Assembly (NCBI RefSeq): GCF_018143015.1
Contig: NC_054746.1
Coordinates: forward strand, 38,070,687-38,134,686
DNA length: 64,000 bases
Reading direction: 5' to 3'
DNA from: Lytechinus variegatus
Lineage: Eukaryota > Echinodermata > Echinoidea > Temnopleuroida > Toxopneustidae
A program made the translations under genes and the position numbers. Each line of letters begins with the position of its first letter. The stretch's first letter is position 1. Of the stretch, positions 24,641 to 49,203 are shown piece by piece. Below the pieces are notes generated by a model that saw only the letters and a list, made by a program, of their open reading frames with translations, did not search any database and was not told the origin of the DNA.

Positions 24641-26370
24641 AAAAGCACAGAATAGACAGTACATAACATAGTAGCATGAAGAAATCTTAACCAAAATTAT
24701 ATTTTTCTCAAGTTCAAACAGATTCACAGCGCTGAAGTGAATAGTCCCATACCACTTGTGTCCTAACAATTACGTTGCCAAACTTGAACTTGACAAAAAG
24801 GGCAATCAAGATCTACATCAAGGCTTAAAGATTTTCATTACCTAAAAATCATTGGAATTGATGGCAATTATTGTGTTTGTGATACCAAAGATTTCATTAA
24901 TATTAATTTTTGTTCCTTGTCATCAGATTTAGAGGCCATCTTGAATGTCCATATGACTGCCATCTATAAGTATCTATAAGTATGGAACATTTATAATCTC
25001 TACTTGTGAGAAAGTTGGATTGCAGTGAAATGATGGTTTGGGCCGACATGATAGAAATGAAGAGAATATTAATGAATTACAAAGTTAGTTAATGTTAGTT
25101 TATAAACGTTAATAAACACATAAACGATTGAAAAACGTTTGACTGATATTTCCTATTTGCTTTGAATGGTTGAGGCATTAAAAAAAAAGAGAAATGACAA
25201 TGTGGTGACTAGTACAAGCAAGAGATGACAACACATAGAATACTGATGGTGATAACATTGAGGCATAGACAGGTGGAATGTGAAATGAGGTGGTGACATA
25301 TATGGCATGGGGGAACTTCTAAGAAATCCTGTAGTTGTTCATAGACATAGATTTGCTGTAATAGTGCTCAATTGTTACTGTGCTATGGGTATATGAAGCA
25401 ATATTCTGTTTTTTACTTATTGCCACGCATTTATTGTGAAAAATAATTGTTCTAACCATTGAGTATGACATCTAATGTTCATCAACATCATATACCAGTT
25501 TGGAGCAGGATTTGAAATGACATAATCATGTAAGAGATGAATAGCAGCAATGAAACAAGTGATTGACTTCCAATGATGTCTACTGTAAAGGTAAGATATG
25601 ACTTCAAGTCCTCCAACTATTTTTGTAACACTTAAATAAGAAATATAGAAATTACAAATTATGGAGAGTGATAATTAAGATTTAATCTTTATTATCTGTA
25701 ACCTTTTACTCTTGTTGCACATATTAATATAAGAATAAAGCTATAAATGCTCCAGCCACATTTTACTTTTAAGAATACAAAGCATGGAATTTTAGATGCC
25801 TGACTTCAAAGTGTTTGTAAATCTCTATTTGAGACATATTGGGGATAGAAATATATTTCCTTGGGAGGGAAATTAACAATTCTTTGTAGCCACTTCTGTT
25901 CTGTTGCTATATAGTCAAGTTTTTAATAAATTGTTTATTGAATCTCTCTCTTTCAAATAACATGCATTATTTTTCTTTCAGGAAAAAGGCAAGATGGATA
26001 CAAATGAAAAGGCAAAATGCATCATATGCTTCAAAAAAATCATCCCTGGAGGTGATTAAATAAAACTATAAGAAAGACAGTGAGTCTTGCTGCCCAACAG
26101 CTAATTCAAGGCTTCAAAACTGACCGTCAATCTATAAACCTGTGTCAAATACTGGTTTCAGGAGTCATATTGAAACCCCTTTGTCAGTTGGACTGTTCAC
26201 CAAAAAAAACTAGAAGCAAGGATCTCGTGATTATTTTGTCCCATTTGCAGATTGGATCTTCCTATAGTACTGAGAAAAACAAAAAGGCCACCTATCAAGC
26301 TCTACACAGGTCATAAGATAAAATTTTAAATGCTCCATAATGCTACTCTTCAAGGTGAAATTTCTCAGTT
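24641..26370. other. AT-rich intergenic DNA
   Basis: No supported gene. The open stretch 26080-26316 has no recognisable motif. Nothing else stands out. Confidence 0.5.
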
Positions 26371-26375
26371 ATTCC

Positions 26376-26395
26376 CCCCCCCCCCCCCCCCCCCG
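26376..26395. repeat. Poly-C run of about 20
   Basis: Uninterrupted C tract, G-quadruplex capable on the minus strand; length is likely unstable. Confidence 0.9.
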
Positions 26396-26479
26396 TTTTC
26401 CAAGAAGTACTTGAAAGATGATTTCAATTTGAAATGTAGTCCCCTTGTAGGACCAATGAGGGCATTATTCCAGAGTTAA

Positions 26480-28221
26480 TTGACACTTGCCATTAGTACT
26501 GTGGCTGAGCTCCATGCAGCTAGAGTATCGCGGTTGGGACTCCTCTTTGATTTCCAAATGTTGGCAGGACTGACAGAGGTCTACAATAATGAAAGTCAGA
26601 GCGAGAGTGATGGTAGTATATGCAAAGCAAAATTTCGCTCAGATGAGCTAATTCTGAGAACTTCATATACTGCTGCTGGAATCATCAAGAATTCACTAGA
26701 GGGAATAGACTTGAAGACACCTTGGCCTCCAACATCAGACTACCTAACCATTGAGCAAAGTAAGATGTGTGTTCCTTGGAAACTTTTCAATTTCCTACCG
26801 TGGATGTCTGGAATCAATCAAGAGACATAAGAAGATATGGTGGAAGGGTCAACTGATGAAGAATGGAAGATTCTCTCCCTCGCAGAAGACATAATGTACC
26901 TAAAAACAAAGGGGACATGTGTACTACCGAAGCATAATGCTCTAGGAATGGCAGTATGGCATCTGTCAGGTTAAGCCAAACTTATTGGCATCCTAAATGG
27001 GCTTGGCCATAGTGTGTCAAGGCCAGTGGTCCTTGAACATAACACTGTCCTTGTCAAACGGCCACTTCCATTGGGTCATGAAATACTTCCCGATGGTATT
27101 CAGCCTATTTCCTCCACTCTTGTTTAGGACAACAATGATTTTAGAGAGGAAACACTAAGTGGAAAAGGTACTACTCACAATACAAATGGCATCATTGTCC
27201 AGCATCCAACCAGAGAATGAACGAAGGGAGATGTGTACTACCGAAGCATAATGCTCTAGGAATGGCAGTATGGCATCTGACAGGTTCAGCCCAACTCATT
27301 GGCATCCTAAATGGGCTTGGTGATAGTGTGGTATTCAGCCTATTTCCTCCACTCTTGTTTAGGACAACAATGATTTTGGAGAAGAAACAGTAAGTGGGAA
27401 AGGGTACTACTCACAATACAAATGGCATTATTGTCTAGCATCCAACCAGAGAATGAACGAAGGGAGATGTGTACTACCAAAGCATAATGCTCTAGGAATG
27501 GCAGTATGGCATCTGACAGGTTCAGCCCAACTCATTGGCATCCTAAATGGGCTTGGTGATAGTGTGGTATTCAGCCTATTTCCTCCACTCTTGTTTAGGA
27601 CAACAATGATTTTGGAGAAGAAACAGTAAGTGGGAAAAGGTACTACTCACAATACAAATGGCATTATTATCTAGCATCCAACCAGAGAATGAACAAAGGG
27701 AGATGTGTACTACCAAAGCATAATGCTCTAGGAATGGCAGTATGGCATCTGACAGGTTCAGCCAAACTCATTGGCATCATAAATGGGCTTGGTGATAGTG
27801 TGGTATTCAGCCTATTTTCTCCACTCTTGTTTATGACAATAATAATTTTGAAGAAGAAACAGTGAGTGGAAAAGGTACTACTCACAATACAAACAGTATT
27901 ATTGTCCAGCATCCATCCTTCCAACCAGAGAATGAACAGCCTAAACTTGCCGTACCAAAGGCCAGGAAGACAGCTTTTGAAGTCCCTCCACAAGAGGTCA
28001 TGACTTTATACTTTGGACATATGAAAATTGGGCTGTAAACTTTTGACAGAATTGGGCTAGATTGCAAGGAGTACCAAGATGCACAGAGGAATGCAAGAGA
28101 GGTTGATGTAGCATGCAGGTTGTTGAAGAGAGTAGAGTTGGGTGAGGAGTTGTTCTCAGGCTGGACTGGGATTTGTGACGTCATTAACGAGCAGCAGCCC
28201 CATATGTTATGTAATATGAAA
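26480..28221 (+). pseudogene. Unrecognised broken repeat-encoded ORF with internal amplification
   Basis: From 26480 a single frame continues past stops at 26828 (TAA), 26972 (TAA) and 27125 (TAG), so one long protein has decayed. Readable pieces include ELHAARVSRLGLLFDFQMLA, VLPKHNALGMAVWHLSG and EETLSGKGTTHNTNGIIVQH. After the tandem block the protein-like sequence resumes (KARKTAFEVPPQEVMTLYFG, stop, LDCKEYQDAQRNAREVDVAC, LLKRVELGEELFSGWTG). I do not recognise the family; the pattern suggests a multicopy transposon gene. Confidence 0.6.
26913..27900 (+). repeat. ~236-bp tandem repeats derived from the broken ORF
   Basis: The anchor AACAATGATT recurs at 27131, 27366 and 27602, with a diverged fourth at 27838, giving periods of 235-236. 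The unit also carries GTGTACTACC and GGAATGGCAG. The ancestral first copy (from 26913) is about 80 bp longer; all later copies lack that segment, so amplification followed one deletion. Confidence 0.87.
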
Positions 28222-29323
28222 CACATAAATTTCAATTTTTGATAGTTTGTTCGTCTGTTGATATACTGAAGGTACAGTAAAAACGATTTCCAATTTTCTG
28301 AGAAAATGACATTTCATTGATTTTTTACCATACGATATGTGGGAAAGCTGCTTGAATACATGAACGACGTCACAAACCAAAAACTTTAAATTCTAAAAAC
28401 TTAATTATTCTTTGATGGATTTTCCTCAAACCTTGGCCAATATTTTCTGCTATTATTGCGATAAACTTTTTGTCAGCATGAACTTTCCCTTTAACACAGC
28501 GTAAATAAAATGATATGAACAATTGGTTCAGTGAGAAGCCCCCGTTTCAAATGCGGATGAACCATGATACCCGATTGGCCTTTGCTCGAGCTAAATTAAA
28601 TGATAAATTAAATTAAATGATGTGCAAATTTTACGCTTGACGAGTTTGTACATTACTTTTTTTATCTGTTTTGCCACCATAGAATGAAAATTCAGGTAGT
28701 TGCCCTTCGTTGGTCACAAAAAAAAAACTAGAGCACTAACATTTTACTGGCCCGAGGCTAACAGGCTGGTGCTTTTGTTGAGTTTTCATGAAAATATTAT
28801 TTTAAGGATATTCGATCTGATTTTTTTTTTGTCTAGATGTTTAGCATCTCTGTCAATAGATGGCGAGTGGTCGGTTCTTAAAAAGGGGTAAAATAGGGCA
28901 AAGAAAACAACTTTTTTTGGACATCACGGCACTCCATGCTGGTAGAACTTATCGGAGTTGAGTGACGTGAATCTACAAAAATTTTTACTTGAGATTAATT
29001 TCAGGTAAATCTTAAGAAAAAATGTATTGATATCATGATTTCAACATCAGGTGGTCGATAAGGGGTAGATCCAAACACATATATATATTCATACAAGTAT
29101 AGATTATACTTTTTACTGGGAAAATTCTTCCTTCGTTTCATGAAGGAAATCTAATGCCAATTCAACTTTACATGTCTGGTAGTGGAAGACTTGCACCACT
29201 CTATACAACTGGCAATCATGTAATGAAACAGCATCCAATAGGAGTTGTAGTATTAATACTACCGTAGTATTATCATGCATACCATCTGATCTATATATAA
29301 ATCTCTTCTAAGTTTGGCAATCA

Positions 29324-29394
29324 TCCATGTTTGGTTGAAAAGGTTCAGGGATCACTGTTCTCTCCACTCATTGTTCTCTAGAATGGTAATCACC
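29324..29394 (-). pseudogene. Partial duplicate of SARS2 last exon
   Basis: Plus-strand GGTTGAAAAGGTTCAGGGAT and following bases here align with GGTTGAAGTGGTTCAGGGAT at 29468 inside the last coding exon, continuing to a matching GTTCTC...GATGG/GAATGG. Translated on the minus strand it still resembles ILENN...VIPEPFQP but has lost bases. It lies a few bases downstream of the gene's stop. Confidence 0.7.
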
Positions 29395-29399
29395 AACCA

Positions 29400-41690
<12,291 letters not shown>

Positions 41691-41695
41691 CTTAT

Positions 41696-43199
41696 CTATA
41701 AAGAAAAAGGATAATGTAATTGAGATATGAAAGGATAGCCTGGGAACAACTATTGTCAGTGAAAGTCTTTGTTGGGACAATCATAATTTCTGAGCAGTTT
41801 GGATGTACAGGTATCTAAATTTGTATGGCGGCAATGCTTCTGGCATCATCCCTGGAGGTCTGTGTTTGAGGACAACATGCAACTCAAGTTTTATAGACCC
41901 TACAGCCATTCATTTCTAGATTATTAGCTAACATTGAAAATAATTAAGAATAACTACATGTACATGAAGTAACCATAGTATGTAACAGCACCACCCTTTT
42001 CGTGAGCGACCTCATCATCATGACGCATGGCACTATTTCACTTACATCTAGCAAAATGCTTAAAATCCAAACGAATGGGGGATGTGTATCCATCAGCACT
42101 CGCAATAATGGGGTAACATCGGAAAAGGGGGTCGATAGTAAAATGTTATAAATTGGTTAATATATCCCCTGCAACAGCAATTATTCCTGTTTACAGTACT
42201 TGTCCAATGTGCAAAGTTATGATATAACCTTGTCCTCAGTTATGACCCCCTGTGTGGCGAAATAAGGTTGGCAATGTTTGGCTTATTTTCTCTTGTTCTT
42301 GGGGATAAATTCTTGATTTTTGAACACTGTTAGTTTACATTACAGCTATTCATCATATAACCTGGCTCCAAAGTGAACCGAATTATTTTGATATTTTTTT
42401 TTACTTAAAAAGATATTCAATGGTTTACCATTTCAGATCAACTTAAGATTTCCATCAATAGAAGGCCCACAAAAAATTGGCAAAAAAATTTACAAGTTTT
42501 GAACGCTCAGGTGAATCCAAAAATGATCCCCAAGTTTATAATAAAAAAAAATCATAAATGAATGGAACCGAGTATATTTGGTTACAACAGTGATATTTTA
42601 AAGACTTTCTGAAAATGTGTGTTGTATGTTGCATATAAACATCTTGTAGACTCATCACAGACAGAGTGGTTGCACTCCTAGTACCAATGAGGTCAGAACA
42701 AAACAGTTGTGATGAAAGGACACCTGAATTTTATGAAATTTGTGTGCATCAAAATTAGCGCAGAAGTGATTTAGCACTTTTAGAACTTTCTGTGCTATGT
42801 GTGCTCCTGTGAATGTGCTCTACTTGTGCTCCTGGAAAATCTTGTTATAACCTAGCTTAGCCTTGTCTAATTGCAACTCACGACTGATATGGTTTGCATG
42901 ATGGACTAACCTAAACCTATTTAACCAGGATATGACTTTAAAGTGAAGTTTCACACTTATTCAGTGTTTATTTGGCAGACTTGTGACTCAAGGATTTGAA
43001 GCCCAAATTACTGGCAGGTCCCATATGTACGGTTTGATGTTGTTGACTGTTACTCAAGTAAATCTACACAAGAGCTTTAAACTAATTATTAATTTCAAAT
43101 AACTTACACCCTGGCCTTAATTTGGTTCTTGGCTATTGTTATTTGCTCTTAGAATCCCATTTAAAAGGCTATTAAGTTCTCATCTGAGACCTAATCCTA
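41696..43199. other. Upstream of SARS2, intergenic
   Basis: It should contain the SARS2 promoter and leader exon, but I cannot place them. No ORF of note. Confidence 0.45.
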
Positions 43200-43917
43200 T
43201 TGGGTGAAAGCTCATTAACAATAGGTACCAGACAGAAGAAGCAACTATTAAAAGACCTGCTAGAGGATGATGAACTTCTTGATGCTCTTAATGCCTTAAT
43301 AGCAAAGGCTGTAGATACCAAACTGTTTCAAATCCAAACTAAACTTGAACAGCAAGATGGTGTCATCCATGATCTACAATGTAACTTGGAAAAAGCACAC
43401 AATGAAATCACCCATATTACCAATCTTCAATGGAAAAGATTTAAAAAATGACATTTGAACAAAATTAACAGGAGCAGTACTCTTGCAGAAACTGTGTTTA
43501 TGGAGTGAATGAATCTAGAAACGAGTATACTGACACCCTCATTTGTCAAAGTGCAAAGGATAAACTCTCTGTTGATCTTGAACCAAGGCACATTGACCAG
43601 AGTCATCGTTTTGGCAGGCAACGAGAACCAGCTAAGTCAGCGAGACAGTTCCACCGAGGCCAATCATTGTTAAGCTAACATGTTACAAATACCGACAGCT
43701 ACTATTCAGTAACAGAAAATCTCTCAAACACACCGGTGTGGGAATCCAGGTTGATCTAACTGATTATAATAGCAAACTGTTGGCTGTATCTAAACATCAT
43801 GTCAAGGTAGATGCGGCATGGTCTTTAGATGGTCGCATCTTTGTCATCCCACGGTCAAACTCAGCAACGAATCAGAAGAAAATCATGAGATGTAAAGAAG
43901 ATCTTGACCTTTTGTAA
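43200..43917 (+). pseudogene. LINE ORF1 (Transposase_22/RRM type), frame-broken
   Basis: Frame 1 gives a coiled-coil start (LLEDDELLDALNALIAKAVD, IQTKLEQQDGVIHDLQ). A second frame gives EQYSCRNCVYGVNESRNEYT and HIDQSHRFGRQ. A third gives PIIVKLTCYKYRQLLFSNRK, GVGIQVDLT and WSLDGRIFVIPRS. The order coiled coil, QYSxRN, RSHR-like, PIIVKF-like and DGRIFV-like is that of LINE ORF1 RNA-binding proteins. At least two frameshifts and a stop make it dead. No ORF2 follows. Confidence 0.8.
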
Positions 43918-44426
43918 ATTAAACTTAAGCAAGCAAAGAGGTTGGTTTAAGTTTTGTGTTATATGTTTTTAATAATTTTCAAAGCATAAAATGAAATTTT
44001 AGCGATCATTTTGTTACTTAATAATCACAAATGATGTGTATACTGTATGACATGTTTAGAGACTAGCAGGCAAACATTTTTTCCTTGCAATCAGATAAGA
44101 AGATTGATAAATATATTGATAATTGAATTTTAGTATTTGTTAAATAATAATTTTTATCTATAAATTGTTCTTCAAAACGGCATTTTGTAACATTGCCAAT
44201 CAAAGGAACATCATAACGAAGTGGTTCAAGGGTCAGACCTATTGTATTTGCTTTGTTGACAAACGGATCGAGGGATCTACACGAGATCGGCCTGGTATTG
44301 GTAAGAAACCTTAAATTTTTTGCCTTTTCATTTTAGTAACCAATTTTGGAAACCTTCATACACACTATGAGTATGAAGGTGTAAAAATAAATAAAATAAA
44401 AAACTTTTACCTGATTTGTATCTTAA

Positions 44427-44456
44427 AAGATGGATTTTCTAGAAAAATCCATCTTT
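44427..44456. repeat. Near-perfect short palindrome
   Basis: AAAGATGGATTTT and AAAATCCATCTTT flank a CTAG centre. Could form a cruciform; no other role visible. Confidence 0.6.
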
Positions 44457-44734
44457 GTTTAGAAGTTTCTCTTACACATATATGGCAGGCGGTTCAAGGC
44501 TACATGATGAAGAAGTATATGTCAAAATATTAAAAATATCATCATGGAATCCTCAAGGCTAGTCCCACCCATGCCCCATGGCAGTGAGTCGGGAGTCCAA
44601 ACTTTGCGAAGTTCTAACTTGATCTTTACAGGGACTCACTGGCCATACATGTATGTTTATGTATTAAGTTTGGATAAACCAGGGAAGTGGGAGTTGTGCG
44701 ACAGACGAAGTCACCTATTTTTCCCTATTAAGCA

Positions 44735-45128
44735 GGGTGCTACATAAGCACTTGCAGTTAGAGTAGGACAAGTGTTATGAAGTAAAGACCAAAACTACTT
44801 GCCCGAATGGGGCAAGCAAAGTAGAATAACCAAAATTAGGGTCGATGATATGATATTGACCCATATTTTGGTCATGGCAGGCAAGTTAAAATCACTTTGG
44901 AAAAAGAAATGCAATAACAAGGTAGATGTCAAAAGAGAGAAAAGGTCAACGGTTCATAAAACAGCAATACCGTACTTTCTTTTGAAGAGGTTAAAGTTTT
45001 TTTTCCATGGATTTTTTCAGGCAATCGAAATAGATTTTTAAATTTGGGCAAGTATATTCCAACTATTTAAGTGTACTTGCCCGACTGGACAAATGCTTCT
45101 TAAAAGTTATGTAGCACACTGTATAAGT
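44735..45128. mobile_element. MITE with GTGCTACATAA ends
   Basis: GGGTGCTACATAAGCACTTG at the left and TTATGTAGCACACTG at the right are inverted. ACTTGCCCGA motifs recur at 44797 and 45073 inside. Noncoding. Confidence 0.6.
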
Positions 45129-45729
45129 TTATTTTTTCCCGATTTATAATTTTTGGTGCATTTTTTCAGGCCAAAGCAAAGCAAAGCTGAATCATCAACA
45201 ATTGCTAGGCATGGCCGTAGTCACTAGATGGCGCTGTCGCGGAAGGGCACAAAATTTGTACGCACGCTTCGTTCGCATGTCAATCATTGCAATTGCATAG
45301 CGATGTGATATCGTCAAAATTAAGCCTCCGTCAGCGCGGATGAATATGAAAATTTTCCGTTGTGATTGTCTCCCCATGCGATGAACGATTCGCTAGCGTG
45401 TTGCTTAGGACTTTCGTGAGCTACAAACACCATTTTTGTGCCCCAAATTCCAAGAAATCTTCCGAAAAAAACCATCAAACAATCGGTAAGTCTAAAATCT
45501 CTTGAGCTGCCTTAAATTCTTACCTTATTTAGTTGTATTTATTGAAAAATGGGTCTCGAAGTGTTCCGGATTTTTGGTTCGTTGTGAAACTTGATTTGAT
45601 TTCCTTTCTGTGCATTGCAGTGAAATTGCAGTGCGGGGGATTGCAAGGGCTGTCGAAGCCTTTTTGCAAGCTGAGATGCCCTTGAATTTTGTTCAATTTC
45701 GAGCCATTTTTTCGTGTGCGGGGTGATTC

Positions 45730-45811
45730 AAATTAAGTCACAATAGAGATTAAGATTACGTCACAATAGAGATTAAGATTACGTCACAATACAGATTAAG
45801 ATTACGTCACG
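45730..45811 (+). promoter_or_regulatory. 23-bp tandem repeat with CRE-like TTACGTCA sites
   Basis: ATTACGTCAC starts at 45755, 45778 and 45801, exactly 23 apart; a fourth degenerate unit (AATTAAGTCAC) lies at 45732. TTACGTCA is the inverse of TGACGTAA, a CREB/ATF-type site. A CGTACGTGCG pair follows directly. It lies about 240 bp after a candidate first-exon donor (45485|GTAAGT). Confidence 0.65.
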
Positions 45812-46086
45812 TACGTGCGTCCGTACGTGCGATGCACAGAAATGAACTTGAACTTGTTTCAGTCAAGAAATGCTTTGTTTTCTTCTTATACTCAATGATT
45901 TCATCATTGCCAAATAAAATCTAACCATGAATAAATACCAGAGTAATGTCATGAATGGGATAATCATGGTCTTATTTGAGAAATAACTAAATATTTTCTT
46001 AAAACAAGTGAATATGGGGGATGTCACCAGTGGCTCTGCACTGGAAAATGAGCATTCATTATTTATATTCAGACACTGTTGGTCAT

Positions 46087-46400
46087 GGGCAGAAATGATC
46101 CCAGGGGGGACGTGTCCCCCCTAAGCCTGGCCCTGGGGACACAATATGAAATGACCCCCTACTATTTCTCATTTTTATGATGGTAAGAAATTCATCATAC
46201 TAAATCGAAATAAAACATGGATTTTAAGAAGAGATGACCTTACTTTTGGGATAATATTGATTTTGATAACCTTTTTTTTTTTCTTGTCAAATTTATTTTC
46301 ATGGAAATGACCTGAAATTTGGAATGAAAACCTTTTTTTTCTTGCTAGTCAAATTTTCCAGCCCCTTGTCCCCCCTACCTTTTGGGAGAGATTTCTGCCC
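46087..46400. mobile_element. MITE with GGGCAGAAAT ends and G/C runs
   Basis: GGGCAGAAATGATCCC at the left and GGGAGAGATTTCTGCCC at the right are inverted. A single related end (GGGATTTCTGCCCATGCCC) is at 16965-16983. Confidence 0.65.
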
Positions 46401-47880
46401 CTGCTGTCGGTGTCCGCGTCTAGTACTGGCTCTTTCTTTGAACTAGTTTTCCTTTTGCCAATTAGAATTAAAATTCATTTATGAAATATTCTAAGTGTAA
46501 TTTTTTAAATAAATGGTAAACCCAGTTGTTGTGTGTCCGGACAGGTTGTGTGTCAGGACGATCGGTTTTAGAAAGTCATTTGGAAAAATTTGCAAACAAA
46601 GGTTCATCAATTTTGAGTACAAATGTTAGGAAATATTGAGAACAAAATAGAAGATGATTACTTCCACTGAATTCATATTTTTAGTGTAATCCTAAGACAA
46701 AAAAGTCTAAAGAAGGCTTCAAAAATATAAAGTGTCCGGACACCCGACCCCCCATCCTAATACTCAGTATAATAGTTTAAAATAAAAAAAACCTGTCTGA
46801 TGATTTAGCACTGACTTTGCTGTTTTAGAAATGACTGAAGATGGGGGTACTAAATCCAAGAATTGCTCATTCATGTATTAAAGCAACATTCATGAATATA
46901 AGCTTGTTTGTTATATGATGATGAAAACAATCAGGCTTTATTGGCAGGGTGGTCCTTTTTACAATTACTGGTAAGCTGAGTGCAACTGCATGTCTTGCAA
47001 AGATGAGATCATGATTGCAGTTTGACATATTTATCAAATTTATTGAGTAGACCTTTTTTTGTGAATTATTTTTCTTCCACGGCATTGGGAATTCAAATTT
47101 ATTTAATTTCAAGTAAGCCCTATCTATTGTAGTTTGTATTCACTTTATCACTACTAATTTGTTATTAATTTTTTTTCATAACATCAAATTTATTTTTGAT
47201 TACTCATGAGTGTGAAATGCCTTGAATTAGAATGAGAAATATTTTATTATTCATATGTTATAGGAAGTCAGCCCAACTACAATTGTTCAAGCAAACAAAA
47301 CAAATATTAAATAACCAGCATACATGTATTTGGCTATATACATGTAGGAAGGCGGCCCACTTTTAAAACTGAAGATTATACTTTGAGGGACATAGACTGA
47401 CGAGAAAATTTGAAAAGTCCCACCCTCCCATTTTTTTCTTGAAATTGTAACAAAATACAATTTTAAAAATATGCTCACTTCCCTTCCTGTTTTGAAATAT
47501 TGTATAGTATGGTATTTGCTGTCATGCCGTCCTTCCCCCTTGAAAAATTCCCACTGTCTTGAGTGACTCTTGATGCTTTTGCCTAAAATAATTTCAATAA
47601 TATGTATTGATGCATTTTTTTCGATTTCTGATTCTTTCTGCCAGAATCTCAGATGCCATCATGAATAACCTCATCCTCACTAACCATCACTACCTCACTA
47701 CTCATGATGATGACTATCTACAGAGATATATCTTGGGATTGGAAATTTTAAGTTCAAGAGCGACTTAGGCCCTACTACCAAGCAGAACCCAGATGAAAAT
47801 TTTGTGATGGAGCATGTTACAGAAAACAAATATCACGAAAGATACAAAAGATTTTTCTCTTTGTGTGTAATGCGTGCAGG

Positions 47881-48005
47881 ACTAGTCGTGAGGACTTCAT
47901 GATGATGTCTTTTTTTATATTTTGACATATGGTGTACTTCTTCATCATGATGAAGGGTGTCAAAATATAAAAATAAAACATCATCATGGAGTCCTCAAGA
48001 CCAGT
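47881..48005. mobile_element. Foldback element, ~45-bp arms
   Basis: The left arm begins ACTAGTCGTGAGGACTTCAT, the right ends ATGGAGTCCTCAAGACCAGT. A single right-hand end of the same family lies near 44515-44565. Confidence 0.72.
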
Positions 48006-48299
48006 GTGTGACACTGTGTGTTTGTGTTTATTTTGAGGACCTCATGTCTCATTATTTCATTGACTAAATGAATGATCAGTACCTAAATGTGAGAATCAAT
48101 ATTTGAGGAGAGTAGGTTAGGGTATGGATTTGAGTGAATTTGAGCAACTATTTTTGTTTTTGACACCATCATTGTTATTTCATCTCCTATCATTTAAGTT
48201 ATGTTTATATTTTCAGTTTATTTCACATTAAGTTTAATTAACCAAAATTGATTAAAGAGTTCAATTTTTGGAATAGAATTTTGCAATTTCATTACTCAG

Positions 48300-49203
48300 G
48301 TAATATGATGGATTTTGGTGATTCATCTTCTGCAGTTGGTCTAACTGCTGAAAATCTCAAGACCGTGGCAGACGACAGAGCGCTAACTAATGTCATCATG
48401 ACAGCGCTGTCAAGATCAAGATGGATCGAGTTGGCTCAGTTGCTCGTTGTTCCAGAGTCATCCCTGAAAACTAGGATCGAAGCAGTAAAGAAGAAAATTG
48501 TGAAGATGAAAAAGTCTCTTCATCGTGATGGGATGAGAGCCCAACTGTAATCTTTCCTGGATGAGCCATTTGTCATGCCTATGAAGATGAAATCAAAGCA
48601 AAGTAAGAAGGAAGAGTCCTCATGCCAATCATGTTCTAAGTTGTTGGATGCGAACAAGAATACAGAAGAGCGATACAAGGAAAAAATCAAGCACATGGAA
48701 ACAGTGTACACAGGAAAAATGAGAGAACTGGAAGAAAGTATCAAGGATCTCAAAGGTAAACAACAAAGAGAGAAGAAAAAGCTACAAGGGATGAATCGGA
48801 AGCTAGAAATGAAGCTAGATAGTGTTTACAAGATAGTAGGATGTATTAAGAAGAGGAAACCCCTTCTAAGAAAGATGAGGAGCCTGCAAAAAAGAAACAC
48901 TCAATTGAGGGAAAGAAACAACACACTAAAAAAGAATTATGAACACTTGGAGATGCTCACGAAGAGAAAAAACATGAAAGGAACTGGATGCGGATGTTGA
49001 AGCGTGTCTTTCGAGGATCTCCAAGCACCAGAAATTATGTTAATCAACAGAGAGTCGCTGAAGTGCAATCTCCCTTTGTGAGTGAACTTGTTGCAGATAA
49101 TGACTTATTGCAGGACAAGTTAGCTAATATTACCCAGCCCATCCCAACAATGGAAGGGAGACAATATGCCCCCGCAATACGTGAAGTATCGTATTATCTT
49201 CAG
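48300..49203 (+). pseudogene. 5' coding exon of hAT-like gene, with stop and frameshift
   Basis: An acceptor at 48298-48299 precedes ATG 48305 (MMDFGDSSSAVGLTAENLKT). Residues about 25-60 (IMTALSRSRWIELAQLLVVP, ESSLKTRI) look like helices 2-4 of a death-type fold. One in-frame TAA at 48548 interrupts; the same frame goes on (SFLDEPFVMP) into a long Lys/Glu coiled coil with a CQSC pair. Near 48960-48975 a one-base slip in an A-rich stretch changes frame, after which KKHERNWMRMLKRVFRGSPS and APAIREVSYYLQ follow. The exon ends at 49203 before GTTGGT. Either a decaying copy or a sequence with two errors; the 3' exon is intact. Confidence 0.65.

Noticed and set aside
27667..28235. Two minus-strand open frames of 108 and 117 codons
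   Set aside because: Antisense to the broken plus-strand ORF and its tandem copies.
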